Assembly (NCBI GenBank): GCA_963841965.1 | Contig: CAWJES010000003.1 | Location: 1-56,107 of the forward strand | Reading direction: 5' to 3' | Length of the DNA: 56,107 nt | Source of the DNA: Palsa-459 sp963841965 | GTDB taxonomy: Bacteria > Actinomycetota > Acidimicrobiia > Acidimicrobiales > RAAP-2 | In this document: one piece after another, positions 26,167-34,942 of the stretch | Layout: each line of letters starts with the position of its first letter | Position numbering within the stretch: the first letter of the stretch is position 1 | Notes under the pieces: model-generated | Seen by the model: only the letters and a program-made list of their open reading frames with translations | The model's database searches: none | Told to the model about the DNA's origin: nothing | Position numbers and translations under genes: made by a program

Positions 26167-27128
26167 TAGGAGTCGATCAGCTCGGTCAGCAGCGTCGCTG
26201 TCAGGTTCCTGCCCGTGGCGATCATCGCGACAGGGCCGTCGTCGAACGGGACGAGCCCGAGCTCGGCAGCCGCGATGGCGATCGCGGCGGAACCCTCCAG
26301 GATGAGGCCGTGCTCCATTGCAGCCGTCCTGACTGCGGCCCGGATCTGCTCCTCCTCGAGGGTCACGACCGGAATCCCCAGATCCCTCAGGATCTCGAAC
26401 GTCACTGAGTCGTCCTCGAGGGTGCCTGCGAGCCCATCGGCGATGGTCTCGACGTGCGCGGTGTCCACAACCCGGCCGGCTTCGAGTGAGGCGACCATCA
26501 CTGCGTAGTTGGCAGGCTGGAGACCGATCAGCCTCACGGTCGGGCGAGCCGACCGGAGCGCGAGTGCGATCCCTGACAAGAGCCCGCCGCCCCCGACCGG
26601 CACGAGGAGGTGCTCGATATCCGGAACCTGGTCGAGCAGCTCCGTCCCGATCGTCGACTGCCCAGCGATGACGTTTGCGTCGTTGTAGGGCGAGATGAAT
26701 GCGGCACCGCGCTCGTCGGCCAGTCGCAGCGCGTACTCCTGCGCGTCGGCGAACTCCGCGCCATGCTGGACCAGCTGGACGGGGAACCGCTTCAGCTTGG
26801 TCACCTTCACCGGTGAGGCTGTCGTCGGGAGCACCACGGTCGCGGGCACGCCGAGCGCTCGCGCCGCGAAGGCGACGCCAAGCGCGTGGTTGCCTGCCGA
26901 TGCGGTGACGACCTCGACATCGGGCCGCCGCTCGACTGCCGCCGACACCGCCGCGATGGCTCCCCTGACCTTGAACGACCCGGTGGGCTGGAGGCACTCC
27001 AGCTTGCACCACAGGGTCCCGCGTCCGGTCTCGAGGCGAATCGTCGGTGTCGGGCGCAGGTGCAGTGCCACGGCCTCCCTCGCCGCAGCGAACTGCGCGC
27101 TCGTCGGCTGGTGCACCTCTCGGGTCAT
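26163..27128 (-). CDS. threonine/serine dehydratase-like PLP enzyme
   Basis: A 321-residue fold-type II PLP enzyme that would deaminate Thr or Ser to a keto acid. The PLP lysine is in TGSFKVRGA, the substrate loop is TASAGNHALGVA, and the phosphate loop is VPVGGGGLLSG. There is no C-terminal ACT regulatory domain, so it is like the catabolic form. Its stop overlaps the convergent SRAP stop by four bases. Substrate range could include other hydroxy amino acids. Confidence 0.88.
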   Translation of the reverse strand: MTREVHQPTSAQFAAAREAVALHLRPTPTIRLETGRGTLWCKLECLQPTGSFKVRGAIAAVSAAVERRPDVEVVTASAGNHALGVAFAARALGVPATVVLPTTASPVKVTKLKRFPVQLVQHGAEFADAQEYALRLADERGAAFISPYNDANVIAGQSTIGTELLDQVPDIEHLLVPVGGGGLLSGIALALRSARPTVRLIGLQPANYAVMVASLEAGRVVDTAHVETIADGLAGTLEDDSVTFEILRDLGIPVVTLEEEQIRAAVRTAAMEHGLILEGSAAIAIAAAELGLVPFDDGPVAMIATGRNLTATLLTELIDSY

Positions 27129-27149
27129 CGGACCACCCCCGGGGTGACG

Positions 27150-27632
27150 CTAGCCCCCGCTCCGAGCGATGCGGTGCTGCGACTCGAGCCGGATGTCGGG
27201 CAATCGCTCCTCGTTCGCAGTCCCATCGGTGCGCTCCACCTCCCGGCATCCGAGGTGCTCGTAGAACTGTCGCGCGCGGCGGTTCTCCTCGAACACCCAG
27301 AGATCGAACCCGTCGGGTCGCTCCTCTTCGACCGCCCTGAAGAGCGCGGTGCCATGTCCCTCGCCATGGTGGTCCGGATGAACATAGAGGTGCTCCAGGC
27401 GGGTGGCCGTCACCACCGCGAACGCGATTACCGTCCCGCCGCAGTCGGTGACGAGCACGGTATCGCGACCGACGGTCGATCCGAAGAACTCGATGTCCTC
27501 CTCGGGCGTGTGCAGCTCCGGCAGGAAGCCGAGGCCCGCTCGCGCGTCCGTGAAGATCGGGCCGAGCGAGGCTGCGTCGCGCGACGTGGCCACGCGAACG
27601 ACCACCTCAGACGACCGGGGAGAGTCCGCCAT
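27150..27632 (-). CDS. GNAT-family N-acetyltransferase
   Basis: A 160-residue acetyltransferase. EHLYVHPDHHGEGHGTALF is the acetyl-CoA binding motif A (R/Q-x-x-G-x-G/A), and LWVFEENRRARQFYEHLG is motif B with the conserved Asn and Tyr. Substrate unknown. It overlaps the upstream SDR gene by 26 bases on the same strand, which suggests one transcript from 29.5 kb down to 26.2 kb. Confidence 0.88.
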   Translation of the reverse strand: MADSPRSSEVVVRVATSRDAASLGPIFTDARAGLGFLPELHTPEEDIEFFGSTVGRDTVLVTDCGGTVIAFAVVTATRLEHLYVHPDHHGEGHGTALFRAVEEERPDGFDLWVFEENRRARQFYEHLGCREVERTDGTANEERLPDIRLESQHRIARSGG

Positions 27633-28377
27633 CGAGGTTGATCCCCACGCCCGTCACGTACGAGGCTCGCTCAGACAGCAGATAGGCCGCGAGGTCCGCG
27701 AACTCGCCGGCACGGCCGACGCGCCCCAGGGGAATCGAGAAGTGCTGGGCCATCGTCGCGTAGAAGGTGGCGAGATCCGTGTTCGTCGACTCGGCCCTGC
27801 GTACCCACTGGCCCGACTCGACGAGTCCGATAAGCACCGCGTTCACGCGGATGCCCCTCGGCCCGAGCTCCCCCGCGAGCGCCTTGGTCAACGCGAGTCC
27901 TGCAGCGCGCGACGCGGACGTCGGCGTGCTCCCCGCATCTGGCGCCTTGGCCTTGATGGCGAGCACGTTGAGGATCGATCCTCCCTGGCGCTCGAGATAC
28001 GGGACCGACCGGCGGGCGAGCCTCACGGCTGCGAGCACCTTCAATTCGAAGTCGTCCTGCCACTGCTCGTCTGTGGCAGCCACGACCGGCTCAGCGACCG
28101 CCCTCCCCGCATTCGAGACGACCCCGTCCAGACGCCCGAAACGCTCCGCCGCGGCGTCCACGAAGCCATCCAGGGCCCGCCCGTCGGTGACGTCGACCCG
28201 AGCGGCGAAGACCTGCGCAGAAGGCAGGCCGGCCTCGGCGCTCTCGAGGCGCGACGCGTCACGGCCGCAGATCGCGACGACGGCCCCCTCTTCGACCAGC
28301 CGGTGAGCGAGTGCGAGCCCGAGCCCGTCCGTCCCGCCGGTCACGAGGAACGCACGTCCCTCCAACTCGAGGTCCAT
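27607..28377 (-). CDS. SDR-family protein lacking the catalytic triad
   Basis: A 256-residue Rossmann protein with an intact nucleotide motif LVTGGTDGLGLALA and the structural NAG (VVSNAGRAV). The usual Ser, Tyr and Lys are missing: the strand reads LNVLAIKAKAP, and the YxxxK position reads TSASR, with Thr153 and Arg157. The C-terminus GVGINLDGGLSPVV is normal. The gene is otherwise well kept, so it may bind a cofactor for another role or use other residues. Start TGATG-overlaps the Ddn-like gene stop. Confidence 0.85.
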   Translation of the reverse strand: MDLELEGRAFLVTGGTDGLGLALAHRLVEEGAVVAICGRDASRLESAEAGLPSAQVFAARVDVTDGRALDGFVDAAAERFGRLDGVVSNAGRAVAEPVVAATDEQWQDDFELKVLAAVRLARRSVPYLERQGGSILNVLAIKAKAPDAGSTPTSASRAAGLALTKALAGELGPRGIRVNAVLIGLVESGQWVRRAESTNTDLATFYATMAQHFSIPLGRVGRAGEFADLAAYLLSERASYVTGVGINLDGGLSPVV

Positions 28378-28907
28378 CAGGCCATGTCCCTTCTCGCCAG
28401 CCGGAAGACCCTGATCATCCGGTCCGTCCGCAGCACGTACGCACGATAGGGGGCGGCCGCACTCGCGAACTGCTGCCATGCCGCCGCACGCGCGTCCCCC
28501 TGGAGCAGGGTGGCCGTCACGGGAAAGTCGACGCCTCCGATGGCGACGGTCGCCTCGCGATGGACAAGCAGGTTGGTGCTCCATGCGGGATGCCGCTCCT
28601 GTCCGAAGTTCGATCCTGCCAGCAGGATCCCGTCGCCATCGTGGAGATAGATGAGCGGGGTCGTCCGAAGCTTGCCGGACCTCGCACCCGTTGTCGTGAG
28701 CAGGAGGACCGGTGAGCCGAACGGCCCGAGGATCGTGTACCTGCCCCCGGATCTGCGGAGCAGCCAGCGGTCGACCGGCACGAGGGAGCGGATCGTCGCC
28801 GACCCTGGCCGTGTGGCCGCGAGCCGCTGCAGTACCCGTGCGCCTGACGAGTCGGAGCTCCCCCACCGGACGTCTGGGAATGTGCCATCACGGCCTCGGA
28901 TCGTCAT
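28377..28907 (-). CDS. deazaflavin (F420)-dependent nitroreductase family protein
   Basis: A 176-residue split-barrel protein of the Ddn/nitroreductase type, which uses reduced coenzyme F420. Characteristic stretches are SPVLLLTTTGARSGKLRTTP, LLAGSNFGQERHPAW and NLLVHREATVAIGG. The family is largely actinobacterial. It lies between two genes joined by four-base or shorter overlaps, so it is translated with the ATPase upstream and the SDR downstream. Confidence 0.88.
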   Translation of the reverse strand: MTIRGRDGTFPDVRWGSSDSSGARVLQRLAATRPGSATIRSLVPVDRWLLRRSGGRYTILGPFGSPVLLLTTTGARSGKLRTTPLIYLHDGDGILLAGSNFGQERHPAWSTNLLVHREATVAIGGVDFPVTATLLQGDARAAAWQQFASAAAPYRAYVLRTDRMIRVFRLARRDMA

Positions 28908-29494
28908 CGGGCATCGGATCCCTCAAGGGACAGGCCCGCATACACGAGCCGCTCGTCATCGACGGACCGGATCACGAGGATCCGCGTGTCGGGCGACGGT
29001 GGATCGCGTCGGAGCTCCTCGTTTCGCTCGTGGTAGGTGGCGTGCATCGACCAGGACCACAGGATGATCGAGCGGTGGGGATCGCGACGGAACATGTTGC
29101 TCACGTGCTCCCGGTTGCCGTTCCACAGCTCCTCTCGCCGCACCGCCCTTCGGATCGTCCGACGGACGATCCGACGCACGACGGTCGACCGAGGGAGGTC
29201 GTACAAGACGATGGTGTCCGCCTTCTCGTCGACCACGTCGCTGAGCACCCGGCTGTAGTTGCCGTCCATGACCCACGCGTCCTCGCTGGCGACCTCCGCG
29301 ATCCGTGCACGGAAGGCGTCGTCCTCGAGCGGCGTCCAGTTCGCCTGATGGAAGTGCGCGTCAAGTTCGACGAACGGGATCCCGAGTGCCGACGAGATCC
29401 GCCCCCCGAGCGTCGACTTTCCTGACCCGCTGCATCCTCGAATCGAGATCCTCCTGGCGTCGCTCGGGACCTGATTCACCTCGATCGCGACCAC
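28904..29494 (-). CDS. P-loop kinase-like ATPase (adenylate kinase/topology modulation type)
   Basis: About 196 residues. The Walker A is RGCSGSGKSTLGG, then FVELDAHFHQANW, and DAWVMDGNYSRVL followed by TIVLYDLPRSTVVRRIVRRT, the pattern of FlaR-like or topology modulation proteins related to adenylate kinase. The substrate is unknown. The frame is open to beyond 29530; I chose GTG at 29494 because an upstream start would collide with the divergent MFS gene start at 29529. The end overlaps the Ddn-like gene start (ATGA). Confidence 0.78.
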   Translation of the reverse strand: MVAIEVNQVPSDARRISIRGCSGSGKSTLGGRISSALGIPFVELDAHFHQANWTPLEDDAFRARIAEVASEDAWVMDGNYSRVLSDVVDEKADTIVLYDLPRSTVVRRIVRRTIRRAVRREELWNGNREHVSNMFRRDPHRSIILWSWSMHATYHERNEELRRDPPSPDTRILVIRSVDDERLVYAGLSLEGSDAR

Positions 29495-29528
29495 GGACGC
29501 GAGCGTACCGCCGGGTACGATTTGGCAC

Positions 29529-30710
29529 ATGCACGAGGGCGCTCGGTCGACCTCGGTCGTCACTCGACTCGCCATCGTGGTGTTCCTCGAGTGGCTCGGC
29601 GCGACCGCCGTCCTGCCGCTGCTTCCGCTCTACCTGAAGACGCAGGGCGCCTCGCCATCGACGACGGGGCTCGTGATGGCGTCGTTCTTCCTCGCCGGTG
29701 TGCTGCTGCAGTACCCGGCGGGCCGCCTCTGCGACCGGTTCGGCCGCAAGCCCGTGCTCATCGGGGGCCTCACCGCATACGCCGCGGCCTGCCTGGGGTT
29801 CCTCCTTCCGACGGCGCCCTTCGCGTACGGGCTGCTCCGGTTCGTCCAGGGGGGTGCCGCCGGTGCGATCGAGGTGGCCACGCTCGCCACCGTGGCGATC
29901 GTGGTGCCCGCCGAGCAGCGCGGGCGCGCGTCGTCGCGGATCTACTCCGCGCAGCTGGGTGGCGCTGCGTTCGGCCCGCTGCTGGGCGCCTTCGTCGGCG
30001 TGAGCCAGATGGCCTACATCTTCGTGCTCGCTGCGGTGCTCGCCTCAGTGGCCGCCATCCCCGTGCTGCGCGGAGACCTCGGCCCCAAGCACGTCCGCAG
30101 CGAGCCGATCGGGAGGATCACGCTGGACGCGCGCCTCGGCGGTGCGGTGATCGTCGCGATCTCGCTCGGCCTCGTCTTCGGCGTCTACGAGACGTGCTGG
30201 TCGCTGCTCATGCACTCGAAGGGCGCGTCCACGTTCCAGCTCGGGCTGTCGTGGATGTTCTTCGCCCTTCCCTATGTGTTCTTCGTCCGCGCGGGAGGCT
30301 GGCTTGCAGACCACACCGATCGCCGAGTGACCTCCACGATCGGGATCGTGAACAACTGCGTCTTCTGCGTCATCTACCCCCTGCTCGCCTCGGTCAACGC
30401 GCTCCTAGCCTTGTGCTGCTTCGAGGCGATCGGCTCATCGCTCGCGCTGCCCTCCGCGCAGTCGATCCTGACCGAGGGTGCGAACCCGCTCGAGGTCGGG
30501 CGCCGTCAGGGCTTCTTCGCGACCGCCCAGACCGCATCGATGGGCGTTGCTGCAGCGGTCTCCGGCGCGATGTTCCAGGTCAGCCCGAAGTTCCCGTTCC
30601 TCGCCATGGCGATGGTCGCGGTCGTGGTCGCGTCATTCGCCCCGATCGTGTGGCGTCGGGTCCCTGGGAGGGTGGCACCGGCAGCCGTGCCCGGAACCGC
30701 GTCGGTCTAG
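29529..30710 (+). CDS. MFS transporter (drug-exporter-like)
   Basis: A 393-residue permease with twelve likely helices. Motif A between helices 2 and 3 reads AGRLCDRFGRKPVLIGG, and a second copy, AGGWLADHTDRRVTS, stands at the domain midpoint. LRFVQGGAAGAIEVATLATV is helix 4 with its conserved Arg. The layout matches multidrug or small-molecule exporters; the substrate is unknown. It diverges from the ATPase gene with almost no spacer and ends overlapping the convergent methyltransferase. Confidence 0.9.
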   Translation: MHEGARSTSVVTRLAIVVFLEWLGATAVLPLLPLYLKTQGASPSTTGLVMASFFLAGVLLQYPAGRLCDRFGRKPVLIGGLTAYAAACLGFLLPTAPFAYGLLRFVQGGAAGAIEVATLATVAIVVPAEQRGRASSRIYSAQLGGAAFGPLLGAFVGVSQMAYIFVLAAVLASVAAIPVLRGDLGPKHVRSEPIGRITLDARLGGAVIVAISLGLVFGVYETCWSLLMHSKGASTFQLGLSWMFFALPYVFFVRAGGWLADHTDRRVTSTIGIVNNCVFCVIYPLLASVNALLALCCFEAIGSSLALPSAQSILTEGANPLEVGRRQGFFATAQTASMGVAAAVSGAMFQVSPKFPFLAMAMVAVVVASFAPIVWRRVPGRVAPAAVPGTASV

Positions 30711-31453
30711 GCGGTGGCGCGCACGACGATGCGCCACGTCCCGAGGTCCACCGCGTCACCGTCACGGTCCGAGAAGGCCACGTCGGCGAACCCAGCGTCG
30801 CCGAGCCAGACACGCCACTCGGGAATGGTGAGGAGGCGGATGAAGTAGCGGGCGTCGCGGCGCGAGCCGTCGCGGATCGTCGTGCGATGGGTGACCACGC
30901 ATCCGTCAGAGACGTCGAACTCGCTCCTGTCGATCATGATGTCCTGGCCGTGCTCCGTGACGACCAACTCGGGGGCCTCGGTGAACTCACGGACGAATCC
31001 GTCGTGGCTCAGCGTGTCGATGACGAGCGTGCCGCCGGGGCGCAGCACCCGGTGGAACTCACGGAGCACCTGGCGGTTGTCCTCGTCGGCGAAGTAGCCG
31101 AACGAGGTGAACCAGCAGACGACCGCGTCGAAGGGACCGTCGACGGGGAGGGCGCGCAGGTCGCCGGCGCAAAGGTCGACCACCACGCCACGAGACGTGG
31201 CGAGCTCGCGTGCCTCGTCGAGGAACCTCTCGGAACGGTCCACGCCGGTGACGGTGAGTCCAACCGACGCGAGGCGCACGGCGACCCGGCCGTACCCGCA
31301 CGGTGCGTCCAGCACTGACTGGCCAGCGCTGAGTCCCGTGTGCGCGAGGACCGCACGGGCGTCCTCGTCGTCATGGTCGTCGTCGAAGGCCTGCCTGGCA
31401 AAGTGCAGGTAGTCATCGCCAAACGCCTCGTCGAAGTCGAACGGATGCGTCAT
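30707..31453 (-). CDS. class I SAM-dependent methyltransferase
   Basis: A 248-residue methyltransferase. Motif I is SVLDAPCGYGRVAVRLA, followed by VTGVDRSERFLDEAREL, VDLCAGDLRALPV (motif II) and FDAVVCWFTSFGYF. LREFHRVLRPGGTLVIDTL is motif III. The substrate is not readable. Two ATGs (31453 and 31471) are in frame without a clear ribosome site; the inner one is used here. Confidence 0.88.
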   Translation of the reverse strand: MTHPFDFDEAFGDDYLHFARQAFDDDHDDEDARAVLAHTGLSAGQSVLDAPCGYGRVAVRLASVGLTVTGVDRSERFLDEARELATSRGVVVDLCAGDLRALPVDGPFDAVVCWFTSFGYFADEDNRQVLREFHRVLRPGGTLVIDTLSHDGFVREFTEAPELVVTEHGQDIMIDRSEFDVSDGCVVTHRTTIRDGSRRDARYFIRLLTIPEWRVWLGDAGFADVAFSDRDGDAVDLGTWRIVVRATA

Positions 31454-31515
31454 CGTGGGGACGCTCGCCATTGCGTTGGGCAATGCGACGGTCGTCGGCG
31501 GACCATGCGGCGCAA

Positions 31516-33129
31516 CTAGCTCTTCCAGATCTCCGTGTAGAAGATGACGCCTCCGTTGGGCTGCAGGACCGCCTGACCGCCCGGGGCCGTGAACGACTTC
31601 CAGTTCTGCACGCTCGCTTGGGCGGCGGTTCCCCAGACTGTCCGGTCGAGCCACAAATAGGGAAGGTCCTTGGCGAGCAGCGAGTTGACCTTGGCCCATG
31701 CTGCGTGCCGTGCGGCAACCGTCGTCGCGCCCATTCCCGCGATCATCGCCGCCTGGATCGACGGATCCAGGTTGTTCGCGAAATTCAGCCCGGTGTCGGT
31801 ACCGAACCAGGGGAAGTTCAGATCAGGCGTCACACCACCGAACTGGCTCCACGTCATCGCCTGGTAATTGTGGCCGATCGCATTGTCGATCAGGGTCGCC
31901 TGCTCGATCGGATCGAGCGTCGCCGTGATGCCGACGTCGGAGAGGAACGACGCGACGAGCTCGGCCCCGGCCGTGATCGGGCCATTGTCATTGACGCACT
32001 GCAGGGTGAACGTCCGATCGGCCTTGGGCACCTTCTTGGCGTACTTCCTCGCCGTCGAGGGGCTGTATGACGGATAGCCCGGATTCTTGTAGAAGGGCGA
32101 CGACGGCAGGAAGATGCCGTCGATGGGCGACGAGACGCCCTTGTCGATGACCGTCGCGAACTGCTGGCGGTCGATGGCGGAGGCGCACGCCCTGCGCAGG
32201 TCGAGATTGTTGAACGGCTTCGCCTTGACGTTCAGCTGGATGCAGTTCGCATTGGGAGAGTAGGAGGGCTTCTTCGCATCGGTCATCCATGTGTAACCGC
32301 TGCCGAGCGACGAGAAGCTCTTGAGATCCGAGCCATCCGTCTCGTGGATCATGTCGACCTCGCCGCTCTGCAGCGCCTGCAGGCGCGACGGACCGTCGGG
32401 GATGACCGTGAAGGTGATCTTGCCGAGATAGGGAAGACCGGCCCGCCAGTAGTTCGCGTTGGCCGTCGCGTTGAGACCCTGCGACGCGTTCCAGCCCTCG
32501 AAGATGAACGGCCCGGTGCCGATCGGGTTCCCGGTGTAACTGGCTCCAAGGGTCGAGGGCGCCGCCACGAAGCCCACCTGCTGCTCCGCCAATGTGAAGG
32601 GGAATGTCGTCCACTTGAACTTGGTGTTGATTGTGAACGACTGCGAGCCCGGCGTGTGGGAGGTCGACTCGATCAGAGCGGCCAGCGATGAGCCCGTCAG
32701 AAGCGAGCCGCGGTCGGCCACGACGTTCGCGTAGGCGGCATCGCCGTTGCATGGCGTGCCGTCATGGAACTTGACGCCCTCGCGCATCGTGATGGTCCAC
32801 GAGGTGTAGGCGGCGTTGTGCGTGATGCTTGCCGCGAGGTAGGGATAGACCGTGCTCGAGTCCGAGGACGTCACGAAGAGCGGGTCGTAGATGGCGCGCG
32901 CCAGGCAGAAGCCAGCGGTGTCCATCTGTGCGTAGTCGGGCGTGAAGGGCTTGTGCTGCGCGGATGCGACCCCGACGGTCAAGGTCCCGCCCTTGGTGAT
33001 CTTCCGCTTCGTCGCGGCTCCGGCCGCGCCGGGCAGGGCAACGTCCGCGACCGCCCCCGCGACGACGGCACCCCCGGCCGCCGCTGCGGAGTGGGCCAGG
33101 AACTGACGGCGGTCGATCGTGCTCGACAT
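31516..33129 (-). CDS. Tat-exported ABC substrate-binding protein, family 5 (peptide/nickel type)
   Basis: A 537-residue extracytoplasmic binding protein. The N-terminus MSSTIDRRQFLAHSAAAAGG is a twin-arginine signal (RRQFL then an Ala/Gly/Val helix ending near GAAGA). The mature part shows WTITMREGVKFHDGTPCNG, the classic family 5 signature, and NPIGTGPFIFEGWN. No lipobox cysteine is seen, and no DppBCDF-type permease or ATPase genes are nearby, so its partners are elsewhere. The ATG at 33129 has GAGGGGG upstream. Confidence 0.92.
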   Translation of the reverse strand: MSSTIDRRQFLAHSAAAAGGAVVAGAVADVALPGAAGAATKRKITKGGTLTVGVASAQHKPFTPDYAQMDTAGFCLARAIYDPLFVTSSDSSTVYPYLAASITHNAAYTSWTITMREGVKFHDGTPCNGDAAYANVVADRGSLLTGSSLAALIESTSHTPGSQSFTINTKFKWTTFPFTLAEQQVGFVAAPSTLGASYTGNPIGTGPFIFEGWNASQGLNATANANYWRAGLPYLGKITFTVIPDGPSRLQALQSGEVDMIHETDGSDLKSFSSLGSGYTWMTDAKKPSYSPNANCIQLNVKAKPFNNLDLRRACASAIDRQQFATVIDKGVSSPIDGIFLPSSPFYKNPGYPSYSPSTARKYAKKVPKADRTFTLQCVNDNGPITAGAELVASFLSDVGITATLDPIEQATLIDNAIGHNYQAMTWSQFGGVTPDLNFPWFGTDTGLNFANNLDPSIQAAMIAGMGATTVAARHAAWAKVNSLLAKDLPYLWLDRTVWGTAAQASVQNWKSFTAPGGQAVLQPNGGVIFYTEIWKS

Positions 33130-33228
33130 CGGAACCCCCTCGGTCATCAGACTCCGCGGAGCCTGGTCCTCCCCCGACCCCGCGGTCTGGTGGGGCGACG
33201 ATAGCAACGAGGTGTTCCAGTGACGCGT

Positions 33229-33267
33229 CGCCCCCGCCGCATCGAAGCGGTCGATGCGGCGGGGGCG
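33229..33267 (-). terminator. strong hairpin between the DUF5666-like and binding-protein genes
   Basis: Arms CGCCCCCGCCGCATCGA (33229-33245) and its perfect complement (33251-33267) enclose a five-base loop AGCGG. It lies 21 bases after the stop of the DUF5666-like gene. There is no T-run; stem length and position still favour a terminator. Confidence 0.7.
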
Positions 33268-33287
33268 TGCGCGAGGACGCGTCGTGG

Positions 33288-33995
33288 CTAGGGCTGGCCG
33301 GGTGCCGGCTGCCCGATCATCACCTGGGTCGCCTCCAGCGTCGTGTGGTCCGACGCGATCGGACCCGACGCGCTGACGAACTCCCCGACCGCCACATCCG
33401 AAGCGGCCGCGGCCGATCCTGCCTTTGTGTAGGTCGTCGTCGACGACGTGGCCACGGTGTGCCAGAAGCCCTGGTCGTCTTGGATGACGAAGCCGCTGGA
33501 ACTCACCGAGACGACGGTCCCGCCCTCGCGTGGCGAGTCGATCCTGATCGACGTCGCCGTCTGCGTGGCCGCCGAGCTCGACGAGCTCGGCATCGGCGCG
33601 ATGACGTCCACACGTTCGCCGACGGCGAGGTCCGAGGCAGAGGCTGCCGACCCGTCCTTCGTCACGATCGTCGAAGAGTCGATCGCGAAGGTGAGCGACC
33701 GCCCGCCCATCCCCGAGATGGTGATCGAGTCCGCTGACACTGCGGTGACCGTGCCGTGCGGTCCACCCGGTCCACCCGGTCCACCAGGCATGCCGGGTCC
33801 GCCGCCCCCTGCCGGGCCCTGCCCATCGCGCGGCGCCCAGCTCGACGAGGCGTGCGGAGAGGTCGTCGTGGTCGCCGCCGAGGCGATGCCCACACCGCCT
33901 GCTACCAGTCCAGCAGCGAGCGCTGCGCTTGCTGCGACGCGGCGCGCGGAGATCGGACCGCTCCGGCGCCCCTGCTTCCTTGGTTCATTGGTCAT
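33288..33995 (-). CDS. secreted DUF5666-like protein with Gly-Pro linker
   Basis: A 235-residue protein with a basic start and a signal-like hydrophobic stretch (VAASAALAAGLVAGGVGIAS). A low-complexity linker of PGGPGG units is followed by two related beta-rich repeats: GTVTAVSADSITISGMGGRS with a TIVTKDG and SASDLAVGERV part, and GTVVSVSSSGFVIQDDQGFW with TTYTKAG and AASDVAVGEFV. This is the pattern of DUF5666 repeats. It is probably an exported or cell-surface protein of unknown role. AAGGAG precedes the ATG by six bases. Confidence 0.75.
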   Translation of the reverse strand: MTNEPRKQGRRSGPISARRVAASAALAAGLVAGGVGIASAATTTTSPHASSSWAPRDGQGPAGGGGPGMPGGPGGPGGPHGTVTAVSADSITISGMGGRSLTFAIDSSTIVTKDGSAASASDLAVGERVDVIAPMPSSSSSAATQTATSIRIDSPREGGTVVSVSSSGFVIQDDQGFWHTVATSSTTTYTKAGSAAAASDVAVGEFVSASGPIASDHTTLEATQVMIGQPAPGQP

Positions 33996-34015
33996 TGGTG
34001 CTCCTTGGTCAAGTC

Positions 34016-34051
34016 GCTGGGACCGACCGTGGCGCCCGGATCGGTCCCAGC
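34016..34051. terminator. hairpin downstream of the ABC-2 operon
   Basis: GCTGGGACCGA (34016-34026) pairs perfectly with TCGGTCCCAGC (34041-34051) around a 14-base loop. It lies about 85 bases after the last ABC-2 permease stop and 20 bases before the DUF5666-like start on the same strand, so it could end the first operon or act in the leader of the second. Confidence 0.5.
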
Positions 34052-34135
34052 TCGCCGACGGTGTTGCCGGCGTGGAACCATCGTGCGGGCCGACCAACAA
34101 CGGAGATGGAGGATGCGGTAAGACTCGGCTAATTG

Positions 34136-34942
34136 CTACGGCGTGAGCAGACGTCGGAAACGCGTCGACGTGATCAGCAGCCCGGTCACCGCCATGACGA
34201 CGAGATAGGCAGCATGGCCGACCATCGCCCAGTCGAAGACCCCGAGCGAGCAGCCACGGGAGAGCGCAACGGCCTGGTAGAGCGGCGTCGCGCGGACGAC
34301 GACCTGGATCCCCGTGGGGTAGAGGGAGATCGGGAAGAACGTGCCGGAAAAGAGGAACATCGGGACGAGGGCCAACGACACGAGATCGAAGTCCTGCCAA
34401 CTGCGCAGGTAGGTGCAGCCCGCCATCCCCGCGCAGGCGAAGGCGAGCGAGGTCAGGATCGCGACTGGGAGACACAGGATCACCCACGGCGACGCGGCGT
34501 CGCCGAGCGCGGCCATGCACACGAGGAAGCTCGCCGAGTAGAGGGCGCCGCGGAACACGCACCAGGTGAGCTCACCGAGCGCGATGTCCTGGACGGTCAG
34601 CGGCGTCGCGAGCACCGAGTCGTATGCATGCTCGATCTTCAGCCGCTGGAACACGGTGAACGTGGCGTCGATGGTGGCCCCGTTCATTGCGGACGTCGCG
34701 AGCAGTCCGGGCGCGACGAATGCCGCGTAGGTCACCGTCTGGGCCCCAACAGTGACGGACCCGACAAGGTGGTTGAGTCCGATGCCGAGACTCAGGAGGT
34801 AGAAGAGGGGCTCGAAGAAGCCCGAGACGAGGTAGGGCCAACCCTTGCGGTAGATCATCACGTTGCGCTCGACCATCCGCAGGGCCCGGCGGGTGCCGAA
34901 GCCCCCCGAGGGCAGGATCCGAAGCGTGGCCGCGACTGCCAT
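34136..34942 (-). CDS. ABC-2 type permease, second copy
   Basis: A 268-residue exporter permease with six likely helices. FFEPLFYLLSLGIGL, FVAPGLLATSAMNGATID and LVPMFLFSGTFFPISLYP are typical of NodJ/drug-resistance ABC-2 permeases. The start overlaps the stop of the sister permease as TGATG. Together with the NodI-like ATPase it forms an ABC-2 exporter with two different permeases. Last gene of the operon. Confidence 0.9.
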   Translation of the reverse strand: MAVAATLRILPSGGFGTRRALRMVERNVMIYRKGWPYLVSGFFEPLFYLLSLGIGLNHLVGSVTVGAQTVTYAAFVAPGLLATSAMNGATIDATFTVFQRLKIEHAYDSVLATPLTVQDIALGELTWCVFRGALYSASFLVCMAALGDAASPWVILCLPVAILTSLAFACAGMAGCTYLRSWQDFDLVSLALVPMFLFSGTFFPISLYPTGIQVVVRATPLYQAVALSRGCSLGVFDWAMVGHAAYLVVMAVTGLLITSTRFRRLLTP

